Positions 20,760-28,214 of a DNA stretch of 64,000 nucleotides are shown here, one piece after another. The stretch covers positions 124,001 through 188,000 of the forward strand of contig NZ_BNAF01000006.1 in NCBI RefSeq assembly GCF_014653155.1. The letters are read 5' to 3'. A model generated the notes under the pieces. It was not told the DNA's origin, ran no database searches, and saw only the letters and a program-made list of their open reading frames with translations. The position numbers and the translations under genes were made by a program. This DNA is from Sphingobacterium griseoflavum (GTDB lineage Bacteria > Bacteroidota > Bacteroidia > Sphingobacteriales > Sphingobacteriaceae). Position 1 is the first letter of the stretch. The number at the start of each line of letters is the position of its first letter.

Positions 20760-21887
20760 TTAGCTTTGAAATTTGGGGACAGGAAAGGTTAATACGACGG
20801 TTGTTCCTTCTCCTATTTTGCTTTCGATATGGATGCTACCTTGCAATCGCTTTAATATCTTGCTGACCAAGCTTAGGCCGACGCCGGTTCCATCAAAATC
20901 GCGTGCGTTTGAACCACGGTAAAATAGTTCGAATAGGTTGGCCATTTCATCTTCGGGAATGCCAATCCCATTGTCTTTGACGTAATATATCGTTGCGCCT
21001 TCCCGGAGCTCACTATCTATGCTGATTGTAGGAACGGTTTCGTTTGTTGTATATCTGACAGCATTTCCCACCACGCTGTAAAAAAGTTGTTGTACTAAAC
21101 TCCCGTCACCAAATACAGGTAGTAATTCGCCAATTTGGAATTGCGCAGACGGAGCATCTAGCGTATTTTTAATTTCTGTACAAACACGCTCGATCACCTC
21201 AGACATGGCGACATAGGCATGGGAACTTTCATATAACCTTACCTCATTCACGCGCAACGTGTGATTTAAAATACTTTCCATGCTGCCTATTGATGCGAGG
21301 ATGGCGTCGCACCATTTATGGATTTCAGAGGAGGGCATGTTTGTTTTTGAACGCATAAACTGTGCACCCATCTTGATGACGCCCAGCGGGTTCTTTAGGT
21401 CGTGGGAGAGATTATTGGTTAAAAGTTCCAATTCCTTATTGAATGACATCATTGCATCCTGCTCTTCCAGCAATTGCAGCGCTTTTTTTCGAGGCGTCAC
21501 GTCGGTGGACGTATGTAAGATCGAAGATGTCCTACCGCTCTCATCTAAAATGGCCTGATACTCAAAGTCAAAGTATTTTATTTCACTTTTCCCATCGATT
21601 GTAATTTCTGCAGGATAGGCTGTTGCGCGATACGTTACCCCAGAGTGCCAAACATTGAGCAATAAATCGGTAAAACCTTGTTCGGTGAATGTTGGAAAAA
21701 CATCACCAAATTTTCTTCCGACGATATCATCAGACTTTCCCCAAACAGCAAGCATAGCTGGATTAACGAAACGTATATTCAAATCCGCGTCGTCATATAT
21801 CGCAATCCCTTGGGGTGCATTGGCAATAATCCCCAAAATTTGTTTGATGTTATAATTCATAAAGTCGATGATATCGCTAAGATACAT
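20760..21887 (-). CDS. PAS-domain sensor histidine kinase (cytoplasmic)
   Basis: A PAS domain at about 15-130 (NAPQGIAIYDDADLNIRFVNPAML) is followed by HisKA with NNLSHDLKNPLGVIKMG (His162 from the ATG at 21887) and an HATPase with NAVRYT, DNGIGIP and FDGTGVGLSLV. No membrane spans or signal peptide. A TTG codon lies further upstream in frame at 21905, but the ATG is the better start. The kinase core closely resembles that of the phytochrome kinase at 33719 (SHDLKNPL[SG]VIK, FDG[ST]GVGL), suggesting a shared origin. No response regulator is adjacent, so the partner is unknown. Confidence 0.9.
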   Translation of the reverse strand: MYLSDIIDFMNYNIKQILGIIANAPQGIAIYDDADLNIRFVNPAMLAVWGKSDDIVGRKFGDVFPTFTEQGFTDLLLNVWHSGVTYRATAYPAEITIDGKSEIKYFDFEYQAILDESGRTSSILHTSTDVTPRKKALQLLEEQDAMMSFNKELELLTNNLSHDLKNPLGVIKMGAQFMRSKTNMPSSEIHKWCDAILASIGSMESILNHTLRVNEVRLYESSHAYVAMSEVIERVCTEIKNTLDAPSAQFQIGELLPVFGDGSLVQQLFYSVVGNAVRYTTNETVPTISIDSELREGATIYYVKDNGIGIPEDEMANLFELFYRGSNARDFDGTGVGLSLVSKILKRLQGSIHIESKIGEGTTVVLTFPVPKFQS

Positions 21888-22249
21888 AACAAACTTCAAA
21901 AACAATTGTTTATTGAAATTTAATAATAAATCCCGGACTTGGGAGGCCCAGGATTTAAACTAATCATTTACCTTATTTTATGAATCATGTATTGAACGCT
22001 CGGCAGCGCAAAACGTTTTTAAAAAAATAAAAATGACACTTGCGGAAACCATATCTCCTCGTTTAGGGTTTATCCTATGTGATGGCATCGGTCCAAGCGA
22101 CCTATCCAAAACGCCTGCTGCAGGAATTTGGGAGACGACGTTTTCAGCCGTGCTATTGAAGGATGTTTTATATTAATTTTATTTATTCTAGCCGCATCTA
22201 AGATCCACATGTGGGCTCTTAGGATCTGCTTGGTATTACCGACTAAAAA
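21888..22249. other. Intergenic region with one weak 47-codon frame and a hairpin
   Basis: This region separates the divergent PAS kinase and the 80-aa gene. A 47-codon frame (ATG at 22033, TAA at 22174-22176, starting MTLAETISPRLG) is possible but has no recognised relatives or clear ribosome site. A hairpin at 22198-22222 (CTAAGA/TCTTAG around a CCACA/TGTGG core) lies between it and the next gene and could be a leader element. Nothing else stands out. Confidence 0.35.
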
Positions 22250-22492
22250 ATGAACATGCAATTTAACAGACAATTTGAACACGAAGTAGGGGCTAAGCGT
22301 ATTCTTTTCGATGTGACCTACAACCCAAAAACGCATTATTTCGAGGTTTTCGAATCCGGTCAGCAAGAGGGCTATTTGTTGAAATTCGATATGGAAACAC
22401 GCGCTTGGAGTACCGAAGGGCCCGCAGCGCCAACTATACCTGCCGAGGATCTAGCGCTTTTGGTGCAAAAGCAGTTCGGACATTTCGTCTGA
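22250..22492 (+). CDS. Small conserved-looking cytoplasmic protein, unknown function
   Basis: This 80-residue acidic protein has no signal or membrane segment. Its pattern (HEVGAKRILFDVTYNPKTHYFEVFESG..GYLLKFDMETRAWSTEG..PAED) suggests a small beta-rich fold of alternating strands. A second in-frame ATG at 22256 is possible. It is 68 bp ahead of the 161-aa membrane protein and followed by a PNPOx-like stress gene in the same direction, so a stress-related role is plausible by context only. I do not recognise the family. Confidence 0.6.
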   Translation: MNMQFNRQFEHEVGAKRILFDVTYNPKTHYFEVFESGQQEGYLLKFDMETRAWSTEGPAAPTIPAEDLALLVQKQFGHFV

Positions 22493-22560
22493 TGCGACAA
22501 TAGGCGTATCGCTGAGACGTATTCTAGCAATTATTGGAAGATCTTAAAACTACATAAGAA

Positions 22561-23046
22561 ATGAAAATATCAAGTAATATTTTGGCAGGTGCTGCTGGTG
22601 CCCTTGTCCTCAATGTCATACATGAACTGGTCCGAAAAAACGTGAAGGACGCTCCGCAGGTAAATAAACTTGGGGAAGAAGGCGTCATTAAAATAAGCAA
22701 AGCGCTGGGCGGAAAACCACCGAAAGGAGAGAAACTTTACACGGCAGCACTCGGGGGTGACTTGATAGGTAACGCGTTTTACTACAGTGCGGTGGGGAAG
22801 GGATCTTCTAAATATATTTGGTGGCGCGGGCTCGGTTTGGGAATTACTGCTGGAATCGGCGCTTTGACATTACCGAAAAAACTAGGGCTTAACGATAAAC
22901 CGGTCAACGGTTCGACCAAAACGAAAGCATTGACTGTTTTGTGGTATACAGTGGGTGGACTTGCTGCAGCTGGAGCGGCAAAACTCTTGCAAGAACAAGA
23001 AGGGGATCCGAGGCCCAAGCAAGCGTCTTCAGCGGAGTTAGAATAG
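22561..23046 (+). CDS. Small membrane-associated protein, unknown function
   Basis: The 161-residue protein begins with a hydrophobic segment (ISSNILAGAAGALVLNVIHEL). It has further Gly/Ala-rich hydrophobic segments around residues 60-80 (AALGGDLIGNAFYYSAVG), 88-107 (WWRGLGLGITAGIGALTLP) and 124-141 (ALTVLWYTVGGLAAAGAA), with a basic loop in between. This looks like three to four short membrane spans. Family not identified. It lies between the 80-aa gene and the PNPOx-like gene, all plus-strand, suggesting a small stress-protein cluster. Confidence 0.7.
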   Translation: MKISSNILAGAAGALVLNVIHELVRKNVKDAPQVNKLGEEGVIKISKALGGKPPKGEKLYTAALGGDLIGNAFYYSAVGKGSSKYIWWRGLGLGITAGIGALTLPKKLGLNDKPVNGSTKTKALTVLWYTVGGLAAAGAAKLLQEQEGDPRPKQASSAELE

Positions 23047-23158
23047 CTATCCCATTTTTTATTTTTTGAACGAAAGCGAACTTCTATGGTTCATATAAAA
23101 GCAACCATCCGGAGGTGTTTACATCCGGTGTTCTTATTTAACAACATAAAAAAACAAA

Positions 23159-23671
23159 ATGGAAAATAGAGAAGAAAATCTGTCGGGCCTAGATGCTCTA
23201 CAAAAAATCCGTACTATTGTTGATGAAGCTAAAACCTGTTTCTTTTGTACTGATATCCGCACAGGTATACCGATGTCCGTGCGACCAATGGCCGTATTGG
23301 ATGTGGACGATCAAGGTTACCTATGGTTTATTACAGCTAAGGATACGAAAAAAGAAGAAGAGGTGGACCATAATCCATTCGTCCATTTGATGATGCAAAC
23401 CGGACAGCAAGCGGGCTTTCTGAATCTTTATGGCATAGCTGAGGAACAGGAGGATCAACAAAAGATCGATGAACTATGGAACCCGACGTTGGATGTTTGG
23501 TTTGATGGCCCAGAAGATGCTGAAGTTGCGCTACTACGTGTTGAGGTATTGGAGGGACACTATTGGGATAATAAGCACAGTGCACCTGTAGCAGCATTCA
23601 AAGGGCTTAAAGCGTTGATTACGGGTAAGCCGGATCAGGAAGATACTGTTCATGGTGATATAACACTATAA
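23159..23671 (+). CDS. Pyridoxamine-5'-phosphate-oxidase-like flavoprotein (general stress protein 26 type)
   Basis: This 170-residue split-barrel protein matches the PNPOx-like family: DALQKIRTIVDEAKTCFFCT, PMSVRPMAVLDVDDQGYLWFIT (FMN-binding strand) and DHNPFVHLMM. It ends with a region that includes WFDGPEDAEVALLRVEV, as in YdaG/GSP26. Members bind flavin nucleotides; many are induced by stress and their reactions are unknown. The 112-bp upstream gap holds CATCCGG twice (around 23107 and 23123) and may contain its promoter. A strong terminator follows. Confidence 0.85.
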   Translation: MENREENLSGLDALQKIRTIVDEAKTCFFCTDIRTGIPMSVRPMAVLDVDDQGYLWFITAKDTKKEEEVDHNPFVHLMMQTGQQAGFLNLYGIAEEQEDQQKIDELWNPTLDVWFDGPEDAEVALLRVEVLEGHYWDNKHSAPVAAFKGLKALITGKPDQEDTVHGDITL

Positions 23672-23698
23672 AACTTGCCCGAAGGAAGCGTGGGCTTT

Positions 23699-23733
23699 GC
23701 TCCCCAAGCTATTTAATGCTTGGGGAGCTTTTT
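23699..23733. terminator. Rho-independent terminator after the PNPOx-like gene (bidirectional)
   Basis: GCTCCCCAAGC (23699-23709) pairs perfectly with 23718-23728 around an 8-base loop and is followed by TTTTTTA. It lies between the convergent PNPOx-like and DJ-1/PfpI genes and can serve both. Confidence 0.9.
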
Positions 23734-24293
23734 TATTCTTGTAATATGCTGGCCAATACCTCATTAAAATGGGAAAGAAATGCGTCCAAATCGTCACTCG
23801 TACGACTACTGATCAAAAATCCGTCCTGTACGACAGCTTGATCAATCCATTGTCCATGAGCACGTATAATGTCTGTTTTTATTGAAGCTACGGAAGTCAG
23901 CTTTTTGTTACGGATACAATCCAGTTCCAGCAGCGGCCAAATGCCATGGCACAGTGTTCCAATAGGTTTGGAATGATCTATAAAGTGCTGCACAAAATCT
24001 AGCACGGCAACATTAGTTCGCAAGTTATCGATGCTTAATGCTCCTCCAGGCATAATCAAGGCGTCGAACATCGCCGGATCGGCCTCCTGCAAATGTTCAT
24101 CAATGGCATATGATGCCCCCCAATCCTTATAGTTCCAAGACCGGACAAATTCCCCTTGCTTAGGTGATATCAAAACGAGCTTACTCTCTTTGTGGGATTT
24201 GAAAAATTGTTGCGATCCTTTGACTGCCCATTCGTCAAAGCCATCGGATATCAGGATAGCTATCGTATTTTTCATTCGATTCTTCTTTTGCAT
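23733..24293 (-). CDS. DJ-1/PfpI-family protein
   Basis: The 186-residue protein has the class I glutamine-amidotransferase-like fold of DJ-1/PfpI. IAILISDGFDEWAV is strand 1 with its Glu, DALIMPGG follows, and the nucleophile-elbow Cys115 sits in GTLCHGIWPL with its His beside it. Family members act as chaperones, deglycase-like or stress-protective proteins, and the exact reaction is debated. An internal ATG at 24275 (giving MKNTIAIL) is at least as good a start as the one at 24293. It lies in the stress-gene cluster and converges with the PNPOx-like gene. Confidence 0.88.
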   Translation of the reverse strand: MQKKNRMKNTIAILISDGFDEWAVKGSQQFFKSHKESKLVLISPKQGEFVRSWNYKDWGASYAIDEHLQEADPAMFDALIMPGGALSIDNLRTNVAVLDFVQHFIDHSKPIGTLCHGIWPLLELDCIRNKKLTSVASIKTDIIRAHGQWIDQAVVQDGFLISSRTSDDLDAFLSHFNEVLASILQE

Positions 24294-24415
24294 ATAGACG
24301 GTCGACGGCTAAAATAGTTTTCAAAATATGCCGGAAAAGCGGTGAATATACTTAACAAAAAAAAGTGCATAAATTTTATTTTTGCACTTTTTTATCCTGT
24401 TATAGTAACCATCAC

Positions 24416-24946
24416 CTAAGCAGACATCTGCCGTTTGTAAACCGATAGCTGCTTTTGTAAAAACTTTCTGGTATGATGGATCCGAGTTTTTATCGTGCCT
24501 TCCGGCATACCAAATTCTTCGGCTAATTCGCGATATTTGTAGCCATCCATATACTTCATGAATAGATCATAATAATCTGTGGGCAGTTTCTTTAAAGCGA
24601 TTTGTATATCGTTCATGACGAATTTTCCTTCTACAGCGTTTTGGGTAAATGGCTCGGAGCAGCCTTCATCGCGGTAACCCACACTTTGGTAATTTTCGTA
24701 TTGCACCTGCTTTTGGTTGCGGCGATAGTGGTTTATGTAAACATTCTTCATGATCACATATAACCAAGCAACTAATTTCGGATTATTGAAAAATTTATCT
24801 AAATATTTGATCGATCTAACCATAGTTTCTTGAACAAGTTCTTCAATCTCTTCGGGATCTTTGGTGAACTTAAATGCAATATTCTTGAGAATCCCTTGGT
24901 TTTTTTGTAATGTCAAATTCAGTTGTTTGCTTTCCATGGTATGCAT
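24416..24946 (-). CDS. ECF-type RNA polymerase sigma factor (copy 1)
   Basis: This 176-residue sigma factor has region 2 (FKFTKDPEEIEELVQETMVRS..KLVAWLYVIMKNVYINHYRR) and region 4 (ALKKLPTDYYDLFMKYMDGYKYRELAEEFGMPEGTIKTRIHHTRKFL). It lacks a C-terminal extension, and no anti-sigma gene is adjacent. It is strikingly similar to the sigma factor at 36649-37146. An ATG at 24937 is an alternative start. Its targets are unknown; neighbouring stress genes are candidates. Confidence 0.92.
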   Translation of the reverse strand: MHTMESKQLNLTLQKNQGILKNIAFKFTKDPEEIEELVQETMVRSIKYLDKFFNNPKLVAWLYVIMKNVYINHYRRNQKQVQYENYQSVGYRDEGCSEPFTQNAVEGKFVMNDIQIALKKLPTDYYDLFMKYMDGYKYRELAEEFGMPEGTIKTRIHHTRKFLQKQLSVYKRQMSA

Positions 24947-25349
24947 GTTTTAGTGTTCGTTGATGTACAGGGTTATGTACAAAAACGATGCAAACAATAT
25001 TCAAAAAATACTTTATTAATAGGTAAGGGTGAAGAAGTACTATAAATACCTATCGAGCAGATTATTTTACATAAGCCGTCTTTTCTAGGTTAATGCCCGC
25101 TTTAACGGATGTTTTTTATTTAGCCTAAGCGATATGGAAGTTTTAAGCTACCTTTAAAATAACGTATTTGTTAGTATGCCACGGATAAATACCCTCGGGC
25201 AAGATTTTTCAACTGTTTTCGATGCAAATATGCGCCATTTACCGCAAAACATATTGATTAACAATATAAAATACGTTAAAGTGCCATGTGAGTCCCCTCG
25301 CTTTGAAACTAATTATCGGATAAGCTGTTCATTAAATAAAACACTTGGA
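24947..25349. other. Divergent intergenic region between sigma factor and exported protein gene
   Basis: No convincing gene. The 58 codons upstream of the ATG at 25350 stay open but read as non-coding. A TGTACA-GGGTTA-TGTACA pair at about 24965-24980 lies 20-35 bases upstream of the sigma-factor start. An ATAGGTA/TACCTAT pair lies at 25019-25055. Either could be an operator; no promoter could be fixed. Confidence 0.35.
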
Positions 25350-25874
25350 ATGAGGACTCGCACTATACTATTTCTATTTATGCTAACCTTGTCGGCCTGC
25401 AAATCGGAAGATAGGTCTCAAGAACGCGCCTCTTCGACCATCCGTCAATTAGTTTTGTTGCGAACCGAAGGTTTGGCATTAGCTGAATTTGTAGAAGCGA
25501 AATCCCAAGATTCAGATGTCATCCAAATGGGCAAGCAGCTCAAATCTTATTACCAGCAAACACATCCCGAATTTTTAAATGCTTGTGCGGGAAATAAGTT
25601 AGATTTGGATGACTCAGATTTTGATTCATTATGGACAAGCATAAGCGATCGCTTCCAAAAAAGCAATCAATCTATCGAAAATACTTGCCTCTATTTGTGC
25701 GAGGAAAATATCAAAGCATCCATCAATCTCTACGAGGAAATAATCCAGCAACATGAATTTGAAGAAATAAGTTATTTCTCTTTTATTGCCCTGCCAGATC
25801 TTTATAATCAACAAGAATATTTAAATAATTTGAGATCTAACATGCGCTTTCAACAAGCCCAGATACAGCTTTGA
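25350..25874 (+). CDS. Exported lipoprotein, DUF4142-like helical protein
   Basis: Starting at the ATG at 25350 gives 174 residues with an SPII signal MRTRTILFLFMLTLSAC (lipid Cys17). The rest is all-helical, with RTEGLALAEFVEAKSQDSDVIQMGKQLKSYYQQTHPEF and QQHEFEEISYFSFIALPDLYNQQ. This resembles a diverged DUF4142 ferritin-like bundle, and the next gene is a clear DUF4142 member. The frame is open 58 codons further upstream, but that part has no signal and is AT-rich non-coding sequence. Such proteins are periplasmic or outer-membrane in stress loci; function unknown. Confidence 0.75.
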   Translation: MRTRTILFLFMLTLSACKSEDRSQERASSTIRQLVLLRTEGLALAEFVEAKSQDSDVIQMGKQLKSYYQQTHPEFLNACAGNKLDLDDSDFDSLWTSISDRFQKSNQSIENTCLYLCEENIKASINLYEEIIQQHEFEEISYFSFIALPDLYNQQEYLNNLRSNMRFQQAQIQL

Positions 25875-25959
25875 TAGTAAATGTTAATCGCGGTGCTGAC
25901 GCATAAACATGTCAGCGTGTAATTTAGAAACGACAATAGGAAAACTTAAAATAGATAAT

Positions 25960-26520
25960 ATGAGGAAATATTTAATTTTCTGCATAAGTGTACTAGGGAC
26001 GCTTGGCATAGCAGGTTCAACCGCTACCGCACAAATAGATACGGTAACGAAAGCAACCATCGATCAGGATTTTGTTAATAATGTGATTAGCCTAAATCGG
26101 TTTGAGATTGCGCTGGCCAGTCAAGCGATGGAGAGGTCAAGTAGTCAAGATATTAAGCAGTTCGCACAAAAAATTGTGACCGCGCATACACGGACAATGG
26201 ACGAGTTGGAGCAGGCGGCGGCGGCGAAGAAGCTGGTGCTACCTGATGCAATTGCCGAAAATCAAGCCGATATATTGAAGTCTATGGGAGAACTTTCTGG
26301 AGCTGATTTCGACTCTGCTTTTAAAGATGTGATGGTTAAAAGCCATCAAGACGCGATCGCTTTATTTGAACTCGGTTCCGGTGAGAGTGGCATACATGAC
26401 CCCGAGCTTCGTACATGGGCAGGCGAGCAAATTCCAGCTTTAAAAAGTCATTTAGAAATAGCTAAGGGATTACAGCCTACAGCACCGGAATCGGTGGCTG
26501 AAGCGTTGAGTGTTTTGTAA
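25960..26520 (+). CDS. DUF4142 exported protein
   Basis: From the ATG at 25960 the protein has 186 residues with an SPI signal (MRKYLIFCISVLGTLGIAGSTATAQ). The helical DUF4142 domain has DQDFVNNVISLNRFEIALASQAMERSSSQDIKQFAQKIVTAHTRTMDELEQ and DVMVKSHQDAIALFELGSG..LRTWAGEQIPALKSHLEIA, a ferritin-like four-helix bundle without obvious metal ligands. An upstream in-frame ATG (25909) would add 17 residues before the signal and is unlikely. It is 85 bp after the related lipoprotein gene and followed by a strong terminator, so the pair is likely one operon. Confidence 0.88.
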   Translation: MRKYLIFCISVLGTLGIAGSTATAQIDTVTKATIDQDFVNNVISLNRFEIALASQAMERSSSQDIKQFAQKIVTAHTRTMDELEQAAAAKKLVLPDAIAENQADILKSMGELSGADFDSAFKDVMVKSHQDAIALFELGSGESGIHDPELRTWAGEQIPALKSHLEIAKGLQPTAPESVAEALSVL

Positions 26521-26548
26521 ATCATACGGAAACGTATCTAATTGATCT

Positions 26549-26586
26549 TGGGATTTCGCGAGTTGTTCGCGAAATCCCATTTTTAT
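26549..26586. terminator. Rho-independent terminator after the DUF4142 operon
   Basis: A perfect 13-bp stem (26549-26561 with 26567-26579, TGGGATTTCGCGA) with loop GTTGT is followed by TTTTTAT. It sits between the convergent DUF4142 and topoisomerase genes. Confidence 0.93.
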
Positions 26587-26598
26587 TAACGATTGATT

Positions 26599-27645
26599 TT
26601 AAACCATTTTAAGGATAGCTAGCAGTTTCCTTTCAAAATATTTTTCCAATACAGGTGCTGATTTGCGTTGGGTACGTTTGATCCAGTTATCCAATTTTCC
26701 AACCTCGTAATCGTTTAAAATTCGCGGATGTACATAATGCGATCGTGTTACGGACCTTGTATTTCCCAACGTTGCAGCAACATAATCTATGGTTTCAAGA
26801 ATGCTTTTTTTACGAGCTGTTATGCTGCTGGGGATTTCCTTTTCGGCCATATGTTTCAAAGCCAATAGACACCCGTTCCAAGTACGAAAATTTTTGCAAC
26901 TCGCCGATAAGCCCAAAGACTGTTTCAAATAATCGTTAATGTCACCGGATTCCAGCGCTTGAACGTTTCCATGCTCATCGTAATATTGAAAGATACGTTG
27001 ACCGGGGAGGTCTTTAACCTTCAATAGCATTTTTATCAAGGTTTTTTCTCGAAAATATGCCTCCTGCACAACGCCTTTTTTACCAATAAACTTAAAGAAA
27101 ACTTTACTCGCGGACAATTTTTGAAGATGTTTGTTTTTCAACGTCGTCAGTCCGTACGAGCCATTTGTTTGTTCATAATGCTTATTTCCCACTCGAAAAG
27201 AGGTTCTTTGCATGACCGATACCGCCAAAGCGCATACTTTTTCCTTTGAAAACGTTCGTTTGCGCAAGTCCTGCTGCACCTTTTGTAATAGCACGGGCAA
27301 ACGCATGCCAAATGCATATAGGTCGAAGAATTTTTTTTCGCTCCGCAAAGCCACCCACTTTGGATGATACCGATATTGTTTTCGACCTCGAACATCGATT
27401 CCTGTCGCCTGCAAGTGGCCATTTGCATTGCTGCAGATCCAAACGTCTGTCCAAGCGGGCGGAAGTACTAATGCTTGGATACGTTGCAGGATACGTTCAT
27501 TTGTGACAGGATTCCCGCTTTTGTCAACATAACGGAATACCTTTCCTTCTGCAACGCGGCAAATCCCCTTATCATTGCACGATACATAGCGTATACCCGC
27601 CTCTTGTAGAGCGAGAAGCTCCTCATTACCTTCTAGTACTTCCAT
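26599..27645 (-). CDS. DNA topoisomerase IB (poxvirus-type)
   Basis: The 348-residue enzyme relaxes supercoils by a 3'-phosphotyrosine intermediate. Visible motifs are the N-terminal IRYVSCNDKGICR, then ATGIDVRGRKQYRYHPKW, the active-site Arg region TSFRVGNKHYEQTNGSYGLTTLKNKHL, a catalytic Lys loop (VFFKFIGKKG), the second Arg in NFRTWNG and the nucleophile Tyr304 in SHYVHPRIL. All catalytic elements are present and the length is normal. Bacterial topo IB genes are often carried singly; here it sits among stress genes. The 294-bp upstream region carries a repeated TATTAATACG (see separate entry). Confidence 0.95.
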   Translation of the reverse strand: MEVLEGNEELLALQEAGIRYVSCNDKGICRVAEGKVFRYVDKSGNPVTNERILQRIQALVLPPAWTDVWICSNANGHLQATGIDVRGRKQYRYHPKWVALRSEKKFFDLYAFGMRLPVLLQKVQQDLRKRTFSKEKVCALAVSVMQRTSFRVGNKHYEQTNGSYGLTTLKNKHLQKLSASKVFFKFIGKKGVVQEAYFREKTLIKMLLKVKDLPGQRIFQYYDEHGNVQALESGDINDYLKQSLGLSASCKNFRTWNGCLLALKHMAEKEIPSSITARKKSILETIDYVAATLGNTRSVTRSHYVHPRILNDYEVGKLDNWIKRTQRKSAPVLEKYFERKLLAILKMV

Positions 27646-27782
27646 ACATGTTTTACCGTTTTTTTGAGCAACACACTCCGATACATCTGACCTTTATTGA
27701 TATAACTGAATATTCAATACAAACGTTTGCTCCACAAATACGCTTTTTTCTAGTTTATCAGGGCAATTTGTGGCTATACAAT

Positions 27783-27817
27783 CGTATTAATACGGGGGGT
27801 CGACAGCTATTAATACG
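27783..27817. promoter_or_regulatory. Repeated palindromic site TATTAATACG
   Basis: TATTAATACG occurs at 27785-27794 (within the perfect palindrome CGTATTAATACG, 27783-27794) and again at 27808-27817, with a 23-bp period. The sites lie between the divergent topoisomerase IB gene (start 27645) and the 61-aa gene (start 27940), an operator-like position. The bound factor is unknown. Confidence 0.4.
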
Positions 27818-27939
27818 TTTTCTCTCCTAATATTGAACATCGTGTGTTGCCGGCTGTTTTACTAATATAAATGCACTTGTAGACTGCTGTTGATACAGTA
27901 GAAGGGCACCTTAAAAGCAATCACTAAATTATAATCGAA

Positions 27940-28125
27940 ATGGAAGAAAAGAACGAAATTTATGATCCAGAAGAGCAACGGGACGATACACCGAGGACTG
28001 AGGTTCCACGCCCGGCTCAAGAGGAGGTGAATGATAAGCCAGCAGGCAGAGCGATAGCTTGGACAATCGTGATCGCGGTTGCGATTCTTGCTCTGGTCTA
28101 TTTCTTGTTTTTTTACGAGAGATAA
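27940..28125 (+). CDS. Small single-span membrane protein
   Basis: This 61-residue protein has a charged N-terminal half (MEEKNEIYDPEEQRDDTPRTE) and one C-terminal transmembrane helix (AIAWTIVIAVAILALVYFLFF) ending in ER. Topology would be N-in with a cytoplasmic acidic tail. Family not recognised. It stands alone, divergent from topoisomerase IB, and is followed by a very strong hairpin. Confidence 0.65.
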   Translation: MEEKNEIYDPEEQRDDTPRTEVPRPAQEEVNDKPAGRAIAWTIVIAVAILALVYFLFFYER

Positions 28126-28139
28126 TTCCTGGACACTTA

Positions 28140-28189
28140 TTAGAAACAAACAGGACGGCGAGGTTAATCGCCGTCCTGTTTGTTTCTAA
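28140..28189. terminator. 22-bp perfect hairpin between convergent genes
   Basis: Bases 28140-28161 pair without mismatch with 28168-28189 around the loop GGTTAA. The stem ends in A/T-rich TTAGAAACAAA/TTTGTTTCTAA, so it can stop transcription from both the 61-aa gene and the GH15 gene. The stem is longer than needed for a terminator. Confidence 0.8.
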
Positions 28190-28214
28190 CATCATCCAAT
28201 ATCGGGTTTGCTTG

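Noticed and set aside
22033..22176. 47-codon frame starting MTLAETISPRLG
   Set aside because: No recognisable features and no conserved context; mentioned only in the intergenic entry.
25176..25349. Upstream extension of the exported helical lipoprotein
   Set aside because: Would bury the SPII signal; the ATG at 25350 gives a proper lipoprotein start.
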